Positions 1 to 6,933 of a stretch of DNA of 11,919 nt are shown piece by piece. Where the stretch lies: the NCBI GenBank assembly GCA_910579595.1, contig CAJTVM010000076.1:1-11919 (forward strand), read 5' to 3'. Source of the DNA: an uncultured Oscillospiraceae bacterium. GTDB taxonomy: Bacteria; Bacillota; Clostridia; Oscillospirales; Oscillospiraceae. Under the pieces are notes generated by a model. The model ran no database searches. It saw only the letters and a program-made list of their open reading frames with translations, and was not told where the DNA came from. The position numbers and the translations under genes are program-made. Position 1 is the first letter of the stretch. Every line of letters starts with the position of its first letter.

Positions 1-136
1 AGGCCGCTGTCAGCCAGCCAAGCCACCGAAGCCACTGTGCTTTGGAAAACCGCCGCACCGCAGCAACAACCATGCTCCAATGAAGGTCCAGGTGCAGGCT
101 CATCAGCGGAAAGCCCCAATAGGAGCAGAGCATCGG

Positions 137-697
137 TTACAGCTTTTTCACATATCGAAGATCGACGCAGATGGTGCTGGGTGGAAAGGGGATTTCGGCG
201 TGGGTGCCGTCCCAGACAAAGCCGTGGGCGGCGTAAAACCGCCGGGCCTTTTCGTTTTCCCGTAGGACGAACACGAAGGCGTTTTCAAACCCTTCGGCCT
301 TCATCCGGCGGCAGGCTTCCTCAAACAACAGCCCGCCGTAGCCGTGCCCGCGTTCAGAGGGGAGGGTGTAGAAGGAGGCGATCTCTCCCCAGCCGGCATA
401 AGCGGTATTGTCGAAGGTGCAGATGTCACCCACATTGTAATTGGTCACCCGGGCGCGGCAGTAGTTGAGGCAGGACACTGGCTCGTTCTCCCGGTAGAGG
501 AGCAGGCCGCGGACGCCGTTCTGTGTTTCGTAGTTGGTGCGGAACACCTCTACCCAGCGGTCGTTGGTGATCTCCCGTGCCATATAGTCGGCGGGCACCG
601 CGTCCACATAGGTGTCCCGCCAGCCTAATGCGTGTATGAGGGACATAGCATGGAAGTGCTCGCCGGTGCAAGCGTCTACAAATCGCAATTTGTCCAT
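137..697 (-). CDS. GNAT-family N-acetyltransferase
   Basis: A 186-residue protein of the GNAT superfamily, which transfers an acyl group from acetyl-CoA to an amine; the substrate cannot be told from sequence. The acetyl-CoA pyrophosphate loop is visible as RGHGYG (residues 116-121) after a predicted beta-4 strand (EIASFYTLP, 105-113). The motif B region (VLRENEKARRFYAAHGF, 144-160) has the usual Asn/Lys-Ala-Arg-x-Phe-Tyr pattern ending in GF. Length is normal for a single-domain GNAT and it looks intact. The start is fixed by AGGAGG (complement of 702-707) four bases upstream of the ATG. No other gene lies close on this strand, so it is probably monocistronic. A hairpin at 716-740 lies just upstream of the ribosome binding site. 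I saw no convincing promoter. Cytosolic, with no signal peptide or membrane segment. Family assignment is secure, specific function unknown. Confidence 0.9.
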   Translation of the reverse strand: MDKLRFVDACTGEHFHAMSLIHALGWRDTYVDAVPADYMAREITNDRWVEVFRTNYETQNGVRGLLLYRENEPVSCLNYCRARVTNYNVGDICTFDNTAYAGWGEIASFYTLPSERGHGYGGLLFEEACRRMKAEGFENAFVFVLRENEKARRFYAAHGFVWDGTHAEIPFPPSTICVDLRYVKKL

Positions 698-715
698 AAA
701 ACCTCCTCTAAATGC

Positions 716-741
716 AAAACCGCCTGGATCAGGTGGTTTTT
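716..741 (+). terminator. Short hairpin with T-tract upstream of GNAT gene
   Basis: AAAACCGCCT (716-725) pairs with AGGTGGTTTT (731-740) around the 5-base loop GGATC, with one G-U pair when read on the plus strand, followed by another T. On the minus strand the same hairpin has a C-A mismatch and sits 9 bases upstream of the GNAT ribosome binding site. It could be a plus-strand terminator left from a lost gene, or a leader hairpin of the GNAT transcript. No plus-strand gene ends here, so its role is unclear. Confidence 0.4.
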
Positions 742-811
742 GTATGTTGGCGGCAGTTCCCCAAGCCCGCCCTCGCTTCCGGTCAACGCATAGGTAGTAC
801 AGTGTTAATTG

Positions 812-1048
812 GGGCCTAAGCCCTGTAACGGTGCGTTTGTACGCGATCTGGGCGTGACGATGACGTGGGGGACTCGAACCTCTCTACGCCTGCCCATGGC
901 GCGATCCATGTCCGGCTCATTCTCAGCCGGGGGAGATGCGTTCGCCCCGGAAGCTACCGACTGCCGTGTTCCTTTTTTCTTGTGCACAGTGTCCGCTGTG
1001 TGGGCACTGCGGCCTAAGCCGCGTAGGAGGCCCCGGGAAAAAAAGGAA
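812..1048. other. Structured non-coding block with many hairpins
   Basis: This gene-free stretch packs in short perfect or near-perfect stems: GGGC-CTAA-GCCC (812-823), GCGT-TTGT-ACGC (833-844), CATGG/CCATG (895-910), CCGGCT/AGCCGG (912-930) and an alternative CCGGGG/CCCCGG (927-950). A three-way junction closes it: outer stem TTCCTTTTTT/AAAAAAGGAA (969-978 with 1039-1048) enclosing AGTGTCC/GGGCACT (988-1008) and GCGGC-CTAA-GCCGC (1009-1022). The decamer GGCCTAAGCC occurs twice in direct orientation (813-822, 1011-1020). On the minus strand 867-880 reads as a tRNA T-loop-like GGTTCGAGTCCCCC, but the flanks do not form a tRNA. The stem 988-1008 has a U-G pair on the plus strand and a C-A mismatch on the minus strand, which slightly favours plus-strand RNA. 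Open frames on both strands here look spurious. It may be a structured RNA or the non-coding remnant of a mobile element. I do not recognise a named family. Confidence 0.45.
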
Positions 1049-1065
1049 TCAAAAAAGAACTCTAA

Positions 1066-1227
1066 GAACCTGTATTCACAGCCGAAACCGCCGGATGACC
1101 GAGGGATTTTCCCGTCAGGCAAGGCAAATTTTCGCAGGAATCATTGCGTTTATTTCAAGAAAATTTAACGCGGCATGGCGGGAAAAGACCCGGCCTGACG
1201 GTGAATCGAGGTTGTGAATACAGGTTC
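1066..1227. mobile_element. MITE-like element, 162 bp, IS5-type ends
   Basis: Perfect 15-base terminal inverted repeats, GAACCTGTATTCACA (1066-1080) and its complement (1213-1227), bound a 162-base segment. It is flanked on both sides by TAA (1063-1065 and 1228-1230), and CTAA also occurs on both sides if one base is shared with the right repeat. A second inverted repeat, CCGTCAGGC (1111-1119) with GCCTGACGG (1193-1201), lies inside, so the whole element can fold into a long imperfect hairpin. It is too short to encode a transposase. TNA or YTAR target duplications are typical of IS5-family groups, so the likely mobiliser is an IS5-type transposase encoded elsewhere; that assignment is inference. 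Confidence 0.72.
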
Positions 1228-1295
1228 TAAGCTCGCTGACGGTTCGCAGCAGAAATTTAGCCTGCTTCCAACCTGGCGACGGTCTGCGGAGGAAA

Positions 1296-1748
1296 TCAAG
1301 ATAGATCGGTACTCCAGTTGGCCGCTTGGATGGAGTTGTCCAGCAGGCGCAGCTCACGGGCCAGTACATCCACGTTCTTTTGCAGCTCCCGGACATTGAC
1401 TGTGCTGAGCAGCTTGATTTCGCTGCGTGTCCCCCGGCGGCCAAGCTGGCTTGCGCTGTAAGCCAAGTCGCGGTAGGCGCTTAGCCGCAGCTTCAGCGCG
1501 TCCCGTCGGGCCAGCAGGGCGGTGAGGTTTTCCCCATCCACCGCGGTGCGGCAGTTGGTCAGGTTGATCCGGGTGATGAGCTGCTCCAGATTGGCGGCGC
1601 AGTTGTCCAGCTCAATGAGCAGCTCCTGGGGATCCTCGGCGGGCTGCTCCCCCTCCTGCACGACAGCATTGTTATTTAACCTTTGCTGGAGCTGCTGGAT
1701 GCGGCGGTTCAGATCCGCCCGCTCCTGTAGAGCTTCGGCTAATTTCAT
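1296..1748 (-). CDS. DIP1984 family protein (septicolysin-like)
   Basis: A 150-residue protein matching the DIP1984 family, named after a Corynebacterium diphtheriae protein and sometimes labelled septicolysin in databases. Recognisable stretches are the N-terminal KLAEALQERADLNRRIQQL helix, the NNNAVVQEGEQPAEDP segment (25-40), LLARRDALKLR (78-88), RSEIKLLSTVNV (108-119) and the C-terminal NWSTDL (144-149). It is highly helical and probably forms coiled coils; there is no signal peptide or membrane segment. Molecular function is unknown and the cytolysin label is weakly supported. The start is supported by AAAGGAGG seven bases upstream. That site overlaps the stop codon of the upstream 430-residue gene, and only 14 bases separate the two, so they are very likely cotranscribed and possibly translationally coupled. 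No terminator is evident between its stop and the MITE-like element 68 bases downstream. Confidence 0.9.
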   Translation of the reverse strand: MKLAEALQERADLNRRIQQLQQRLNNNAVVQEGEQPAEDPQELLIELDNCAANLEQLITRINLTNCRTAVDGENLTALLARRDALKLRLSAYRDLAYSASQLGRRGTRSEIKLLSTVNVRELQKNVDVLARELRLLDNSIQAANWSTDLS

Positions 1749-1762
1749 GGAATTGCCTCCTT

Positions 1763-3055
1763 TTATACGCCCGCGCCCACGGGCTGCTTTCCCTGCTTGG
1801 CCAGGGCCTTGGCGTTGGCAAGCATCAGCTTGATGCGGTTTTCCTGGTTGATTTTCGTGGCGCCGGGGTCATAGTCGATGGCCACGATGTTGGAGTTGGG
1901 GTAGTCGTCCTTGAGGCGGCGGATCATGCCCTTGCCCACGATGTGGTTGGGTAGGCAGCCGAAGGGCTGGGTGCACACGATGTTGGGCACCCCGGAATGA
2001 ATCAGCTCCAGCATTTCGCCGGTGAGCAGCCAGCCCTCGCCCATCTTGTTGCCGTCCCCCAGATAGCCCTGCACCAGGTTATGCATATTCTCAAAGGTGC
2101 CGGGGGCGCGGAAGCGGCTTTTTTTCAGCGACGCGATCATGTCCCTCTGGCAGTGCTCAATGTAGCCCTTGAACACCTGGCACAGTTTCTTTTTTGCCCA
2201 CAGGCCGCCGTAGATGTTCACATCCACCTCGCGGTTGAAGATCTTGAAGATCATGAAGTCGGTGAGGCCGGGCACCACGGGCTCCGCCCCTTCGGACAGC
2301 AGGAAGTCCTCCAAATTGTTGTTGCCCAGAGGGGAGAACTTCACGTAGATTTCCCCCACCACACCCACCTTCACCTTTTCCTCGTGGGAGACGGGGATGG
2401 TGTCGAAATCCGTGATGATTTTGTCGAAATTGTCCCGCATCTGCTTGCGGCTCATGCCTTTACCCGCCTGGAAGCCGTCAATGAGCTTCCCCTGCCACTC
2501 GTCCACCATTCTGTCGGTCTGGCCGTGGTTCAGCTCGTAGGGCCGCACCTGGTTGGCCACGTTGACAATCAGATCGCCATACATCATGGCGTAGATCATC
2601 TTGCGGATCAGGGGAAGGGTGAGGGAGAAACCGGGGTTTTTCTCCAACCCCGACAGATTCACTGAAATTACAGGGACAAACTCCAGCCCCGCCTTTTCCA
2701 GCGCCTTGCGCAGCAGGTGGATGTAGTTGGACGCCCGGCACCCGCCGCCGGTCTGGGTGATGAACAGGGCGATTTTGTGGGGGTCGTAGCTGCCGTGCTT
2801 AATGGCGTCAATCAGCTGTCCGATGACCAGCAGGGCGGGGTAGCAGGTGTCGTTGTGGACATATTTCAAGCCCTCGTCCACGATGCCCCGGTGGTTGGTG
2901 GTGAGCATATCCACCTTATAACCCTCCAGCACCAGAAGCTGGCGGAACATCCCAAAGTGGACGGGGAGCATTTGGGGCATGAGGATGGTGTACTCCTGCT
3001 TCATCTCCTTGGTGAACAGGAGCCGCCCGTCCTTGTCGTAAACCAATTCAGCCAT
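1763..3055 (-). CDS. HgdB-like 2-hydroxyacyl-CoA dehydratase-related protein
   Basis: A 430-residue protein resembling the C-terminal part of the large acyl-CoA dehydratase activase-related proteins (COG3581-like, related to the HgdB/BcrC subunit fold). Cysteines sit in conserved-looking contexts: HNDTCYPALL (Cys71), TQTGGGCRASN (Cys106) and NIVCTQPFGCLPNH (Cys361 and Cys367). They probably ligate an iron-sulfur cluster or other metal. Known relatives belong to the family of oxygen-sensitive radical dehydratases or reductases and their ATP-driven activators; the reaction of this subgroup is unknown. It is complete at both ends, with AAAGGAACGG upstream of the ATG. It starts 29 bases after the stop of the second GNAT gene and shares a transcript direction with the 977-residue activase. 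In many Firmicutes the two parts form one chain of about 1,400 residues, so here they probably act as a two-subunit complex. Cytosolic. Confidence 0.85.
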   Translation of the reverse strand: MAELVYDKDGRLLFTKEMKQEYTILMPQMLPVHFGMFRQLLVLEGYKVDMLTTNHRGIVDEGLKYVHNDTCYPALLVIGQLIDAIKHGSYDPHKIALFITQTGGGCRASNYIHLLRKALEKAGLEFVPVISVNLSGLEKNPGFSLTLPLIRKMIYAMMYGDLIVNVANQVRPYELNHGQTDRMVDEWQGKLIDGFQAGKGMSRKQMRDNFDKIITDFDTIPVSHEEKVKVGVVGEIYVKFSPLGNNNLEDFLLSEGAEPVVPGLTDFMIFKIFNREVDVNIYGGLWAKKKLCQVFKGYIEHCQRDMIASLKKSRFRAPGTFENMHNLVQGYLGDGNKMGEGWLLTGEMLELIHSGVPNIVCTQPFGCLPNHIVGKGMIRRLKDDYPNSNIVAIDYDPGATKINQENRIKLMLANAKALAKQGKQPVGAGV

Positions 3056-3084
3056 AAGATTCCGTTCCTTTCGTCAGGGGAAAA

Positions 3085-3822
3085 TCAAGTGCGGGAAAGC
3101 CAGTAAAGCGTTCCGTCCGAGAGCGTCATGCCCAAGGAGCGCTGGAGGGCCAGGGAGGGGGCGTTGTCCGTCAAAACCTGCCCAAAGGGGATGTGGCCCA
3201 GGACCAGCTCCTGGTTGATCATGTACCGTTCCAGCACGGTGGCAAAGCCCTGGCGGCGGTATGGGGGGAATATCTCCAAAAGGCCGATGGAGCCCTCCGC
3301 GTGACGGCCCGCAAAGCCAGCCATAGCATCGTCCAGGAAGCCGCCAAAGAGCTGGCCGCGCTCCAAAAGGGAGCGGAGGTAGTCCTCTCCCTCCAGCTTG
3401 TAGTTGTCGGCCACTTGGGGGAGGTCGCCCACCGTTAATTGCCGCACAGTCAGGGGGCTTTCGGGAATGGAACAGGGGCCGCCGCCAAGGTATGCCGCCT
3501 GATAGCTGGCACCCTCCAGGAAAAAGTCCAGGCCGAAGCGCTCTTGCAGAAGGGGAAGATAAAAATCCTCGTGGGCGGCGATCAGGGAATCGCCGCCGTC
3601 AGGGAGCAGATCGCAGAGGAGCTGGGCGGCGTCCATATCGGCGCAGGACATGAGATAGCTGTCAAAGACCTCGGGACAGGTCGGGGACACGATGCCCACC
3701 AGGGCGGCGGCGGGGGAGGCGTACAGGACGGTTCCGATCCCCCGGCGGATGGCCTCGGTCATGTCCAGGTAGAGCACCGGATCCCGGTTCAGCGTGTCCT
3801 GGCAGATGGATAAATCATGCAT
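3085..3822 (-). CDS. GNAT acetyltransferase within the activase cluster
   Basis: A 245-residue protein with a C-terminal GNAT domain. The acetyl-CoA loop is LLEIFPPYRRQGFATVLE (181-198), with R189-x-x-G192-x-A194 as the canonical R/QxxGxG/A motif, followed by NAPSLALQRSLGM (220-232), the usual alpha-4/beta-7 region. The N-terminal half (about 1-120) is less typical and may be a substrate-recognition or degenerate GNAT-like domain. The frame is open further upstream to an ATG at 3903, but that extension reads through a palindromic hairpin. The ATG at 3822 has GGAG nine bases upstream, so I chose it. It lies between the activase gene and the HgdB-like gene, all on one strand, 29 bases before the latter. 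It may modify a cluster product or be an unrelated insertion; the substrate is unknown. Confidence 0.85.
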   Translation of the reverse strand: MHDLSICQDTLNRDPVLYLDMTEAIRRGIGTVLYASPAAALVGIVSPTCPEVFDSYLMSCADMDAAQLLCDLLPDGGDSLIAAHEDFYLPLLQERFGLDFFLEGASYQAAYLGGGPCSIPESPLTVRQLTVGDLPQVADNYKLEGEDYLRSLLERGQLFGGFLDDAMAGFAGRHAEGSIGLLEIFPPYRRQGFATVLERYMINQELVLGHIPFGQVLTDNAPSLALQRSLGMTLSDGTLYWLSRT

Positions 3823-3878
3823 TAGAAGCACTCCTTCAACGTCTTCACGCTCCGATTGGGCACATGGCCGGGTTGCTT

Positions 3879-3942
3879 TCGCTCCGTCTCGGGCAAAACT
3901 CACCGCCGTTGCTCGGCGGCTGGACTTTTGCCCTCGCTCCGT
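3879..3942. repeat. REP-like palindrome flanked by direct repeats
   Basis: GGGCAAAA (3891-3898) pairs with TTTTGCCC (3926-3933). Inside it CCGCCG (3903-3908) pairs with CGGCGG (3914-3919) around the loop TTGCT, giving a two-tier hairpin of 14 base pairs. The 9-base direct repeat TCGCTCCGT flanks it on both sides (3879-3887 and 3934-3942). It fills the 139-base gap between the activase stop and the GNAT ribosome binding site. It lacks a clean T-tract after the stem, so it is not a standard terminator. It may be a dispersed palindromic repeat or an mRNA processing or stability element that tunes expression between the two genes. Confidence 0.6.
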
Positions 3943-3961
3943 TCCAAGCTCCCCTATGTGC

Positions 3962-6895
3962 CTATCGTCGCGCTCGTTCCTCCATCGCGGCCATCAGGGA
4001 GCGGACGCGGATCTTCACCGCGCCCAGGTTGCTGATGTCGTCGATTTTCAGCTGGGTATACAGCTTGCCGCCGTTTTCCAGGATGGAGCGCACCTCGTCG
4101 CCGGTGATGGCGTCGGTGCCGCAGCCGAAGCTCACCAGCTGCACCAGCTGCATATCCGGCTGTTCACAAACGTACCGGGCGGCGTTGTACATCCGTGCCT
4201 GGAAGGTCCACTGGTTGAGCACCTTCCGGGGGGCGTAGCCCTCGTGGAAAGCCACCGCGTCCTCGCTGACCAGCACGAAGCCGAAGGAGGTGATCAGGTC
4301 GTTGATGCCGTGGTTAATCTCCGGGTCGATATGGTAGGGACGGCCTGCCAGCACGATAATGGGCAGGCCCTTGGCCCTCGCCTCATCAATGTACTGCTGG
4401 CCCGTGCGGTGAATGTCCTCCTTATAGCGGTCATAGGCCTGGTATGCCGCCCGGATGGCGTGAGCGGCCTCCCTCCGGGGCACGCCGAAGGTGTCGGCAA
4501 ACCACTGGGAGCCGATGCGCTCGTAGTCCTTGGGACGGTGCAGGCCGGCATAGGGGTTGAGGAACCGGGTTTTCTTCAGGTCGGGCATATTCGCCGCCAG
4601 CAGCTCGGGGTAATAGGCCACCACCGGGCAGTTGTAGTTGTTGTCCGACGATTTTTCGTCAAAATTGTAGGACATGCAGGGGTAGAAAATGGCGTCCACC
4701 CCCGCCTCCACCAAGGCTTCCACATGGCCGTGAAGCAGCTTGGCGGGGTAGCACACCGTGTCGGAGGGGATGGTGCGCTGGCCCTTGATGTACAGCTTCC
4801 GGGAGGACTCGGGGGAGAGCACCACCTCGAAATTCAGCCGGGTGAACAGTTCAAACCAGAAGGGGAGGTTTTCGTACATATTCAGCCCGAAGGGGAGGCC
4901 GATGCGTCCCCGGGAGCCATCCCCAAAGCCCTTGCCCTCCATGGCGCGGAGTTTTTCGTATTTATAGCGGTACAGGTCGGGCAGCGCTGCTTTCTCCTTG
5001 CCCAGGGGCCGGGAGCAGCGGTTGCCGGAGATAAATTTCCGCCCGCCGTCGAAGGTATTCACCGTGAGGGAGCAGTGGTTGGTGCACAAATTGCAGGTGA
5101 CGGGCTTGGCGGTGTGGGAGAAGTCCACCAGCGCCTTTTCGTCCAGCAGGGCGGATTGTTCCAGCCCCAGGTCCCGTGCAGCCAGCGCCGCGCCGAACGC
5201 ACCCATAATACCCGCGATGGTGGGGCGGGTGACGTCCCGGCCCAGCTCCTGCTCGAAGGCGCGGAGCACCGCGTCATTGTGGAAGGTGCCGCCCTGCACC
5301 ACGATGTGTTTGCCCAGGTCGTCGGCGCTGGCGGCGCGGATGACCTTATAGATGGCATTTTTTACGATGGAAATGCTCAGCCCCGCACTGATGTCCTCCA
5401 CGCTGGCCCCGTCCTTCTGGGCCTGCTTCACAGAGGAGTTCATGAATACCGTGCACCGGGAACCCAAATTCACCGGCTTCTGGGTAAACAGGCCCAGTTT
5501 GGCGAAGTCCGCGATGTTGTAGCCCAGCGCCTTGGCAAAGGTCTCAATAAAGGAGCCGCAGCCGGAGGAGCAGGCCTCGTTGAGCATGATGGAATCCACC
5601 GCGCCGTTGCGGATTTTGAAGCACTTCATGTCCTGCCCGCCGATGTCGATGATGAAGTCCACGTCGGAGTTGAAGTGGGCGGCGGCGCGGTAGTGGGCCA
5701 CCGTCTCCACCAGCCCCAGGTCGCAGGAGAAGGCGTTTTTGATGAGGTCCTCGCCGTAGCCGGTGACAGCGGAGCCTTTTATCCTGATGCGGTTCCCGCA
5801 CAGCCTGTAAATCTCCTTGAGCTGCTCCAGTACAATGGCCACCGGGTTGCCCAGGTTGGAGTGGTAATAGGTGTACAGCAACCCGCCGTCCGGGGCGATG
5901 AGGGCGATCTTGGTGGTGGTGGAGCCGGCGTCCACCCCTAAGTACGCGTTGCCCTCGTAGGTTCTGATGTCCAGCTGGGGCGGGGTAGAGGCGTTGTGGC
6001 GGGCGGCGAAGGCATCGTAGTCCGCCTGGCTCTCAAACAGGGGCGGCATGGTGTCCACCACCGAGGTGGCGGCCTTGCTCTCCTCCAGCAGCCGCAGCAG
6101 ATCGTCAAAGGGCTTGGCTTCGTAGTCCGACGCGCACAGCGCCGCCCCCATGGCGGCGAAGCAGTCGCCGTCCTCGGGGAAGACGGCATGGCCGCTATCT
6201 AACTGGAGCGTGTCCACAAACCGCTCCCGCAGGCCCATGAGGAAGTGGAGCGGCCCGCCCAAAAAGACGATTTTGCCCTTCAGCTCCCGGCCCTGGGTGA
6301 GGCCCGCCACCGTCTGATCCACCACCGCCTGGAAGATGGACGCGGCCACGTCCTCTTTCCGCCCGCCCTGGTTCAGGATGGGCTGGATATCGCTTTTGGC
6401 GAATACGCCGCAGCGGCTGGCGATGGGGTAAATCTTTTCGTGCTTCAGGCTCAATGCGTCCAGCTCGTTCACCGTCACGTTCATCAGCGTGGCCATCTGG
6501 TCGATAAACGCCCCGGTGCCCCCGGCGCAGGAGCCGTTCATCCGCTCCTCCAGGGCCCCGCCGAAGAAGATGATCTTGGCGTCCTCGCCGCCCAGCTCGA
6601 TCACCGCGTCGGTGTCCGGGATGTAGGCGTTCACCGCCGCGGCGGTGGCATACACCTCCTGCACGAAGTCCAGCCCCGCGGCCTTGGCCACGCCCAGGCC
6701 CGCCGATCCGGTGATCACCAGGCGCACGTCCTTCCCCTTCAGCATATCCTCAATGGAGCGCAGGGTTTCGCAGGCCCGCTCCCGGGCCTTGGAATAGTGC
6801 CGCTCGTAGGAACGGAACAGCAGCTTATTTTCCTCGTCCAGCACTACCACTTTCACGGTGGTGGAGCCGATGTCGATGCCAACACGCAGAATCAT
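3962..6895 (-). CDS. Acyl-CoA dehydratase activase-like double ATPase
   Basis: A 977-residue protein with two BadF/BadG/BcrA/HgdC-type ASKHA ATPase domains followed by a DUF2229-like region. Domain 1 (about 1-255): GIDIGSTTVK (6-15), ELGGEDAK (100-107), and cluster cysteines C123 (NGSCAGGTGAF) and C162 (SRCGVFAKSD). Domain 2 (about 318-570): GVDAGSTTTK (320-329), DIGGQDMK (417-424), with C446 (SSGCGSF) and C481 (SRCTVF). A cysteine cluster C601, C604, C608, C627 follows, then the DUF2229-like part with IGLPFGLNMYENLPFWFELF (665-684), Cys715 and Cys740. Family activators couple ATP hydrolysis to electron transfer from a [4Fe-4S] cluster to radical dehydratases or reductases; the target here is unknown. 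An upstream ATG is in frame, but AGGAGG lies six bases before this ATG, which fixes the start. It is the first gene of the cluster, behind a palindrome-rich promoter. Confidence 0.9.
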   Translation of the reverse strand: MILRVGIDIGSTTVKVVVLDEENKLLFRSYERHYSKARERACETLRSIEDMLKGKDVRLVITGSAGLGVAKAAGLDFVQEVYATAAAVNAYIPDTDAVIELGGEDAKIIFFGGALEERMNGSCAGGTGAFIDQMATLMNVTVNELDALSLKHEKIYPIASRCGVFAKSDIQPILNQGGRKEDVAASIFQAVVDQTVAGLTQGRELKGKIVFLGGPLHFLMGLRERFVDTLQLDSGHAVFPEDGDCFAAMGAALCASDYEAKPFDDLLRLLEESKAATSVVDTMPPLFESQADYDAFAARHNASTPPQLDIRTYEGNAYLGVDAGSTTTKIALIAPDGGLLYTYYHSNLGNPVAIVLEQLKEIYRLCGNRIRIKGSAVTGYGEDLIKNAFSCDLGLVETVAHYRAAAHFNSDVDFIIDIGGQDMKCFKIRNGAVDSIMLNEACSSGCGSFIETFAKALGYNIADFAKLGLFTQKPVNLGSRCTVFMNSSVKQAQKDGASVEDISAGLSISIVKNAIYKVIRAASADDLGKHIVVQGGTFHNDAVLRAFEQELGRDVTRPTIAGIMGAFGAALAARDLGLEQSALLDEKALVDFSHTAKPVTCNLCTNHCSLTVNTFDGGRKFISGNRCSRPLGKEKAALPDLYRYKYEKLRAMEGKGFGDGSRGRIGLPFGLNMYENLPFWFELFTRLNFEVVLSPESSRKLYIKGQRTIPSDTVCYPAKLLHGHVEALVEAGVDAIFYPCMSYNFDEKSSDNNYNCPVVAYYPELLAANMPDLKKTRFLNPYAGLHRPKDYERIGSQWFADTFGVPRREAAHAIRAAYQAYDRYKEDIHRTGQQYIDEARAKGLPIIVLAGRPYHIDPEINHGINDLITSFGFVLVSEDAVAFHEGYAPRKVLNQWTFQARMYNAARYVCEQPDMQLVQLVSFGCGTDAITGDEVRSILENGGKLYTQLKIDDISNLGAVKIRVRSLMAAMEERARR

Positions 6896-6933
6896 AGTTG
6901 TCCTCCTATGTTGTCCGTAGACGTACAAACGAT

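Noticed and set aside
1..103. Possible start of a minus-strand gene running off the left edge
   Set aside because: An ATG at 101-103 opens a 34-codon frame to the edge, but there is no good ribosome binding site and the plus strand is also open here. The evidence is too weak to call. Nothing else is seen in 1-136 except an imperfect hairpin at 26-45.
867..880. A tRNA gene on the minus strand
   Set aside because: Only the T-loop side fits. The opposing stem has two mismatches and no acceptor, D or anticodon arm can be formed.
805..1168. Overlapping open frames on both strands in the structured block
   Set aside because: The products have no domain, no clear ribosome binding site, and read through hairpins and into the MITE-like element. 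They are better explained as chance frames in a repeat.
3794..5941. A 715-codon open frame on the plus strand
   Set aside because: It runs antisense to the activase gene, has low-complexity Gly/Val/His-rich sequence, no ribosome binding site and no recognisable domain. Long antisense frames are expected opposite GC-rich coding sequence.
6896..6928. Upstream in-frame ATG for the activase (11 residues longer)
   Set aside because: It has no ribosome binding site, whereas AGGAGG precedes the ATG at 6895 at the right distance, and homologues start at this GIDIGSTT-type N-terminus.
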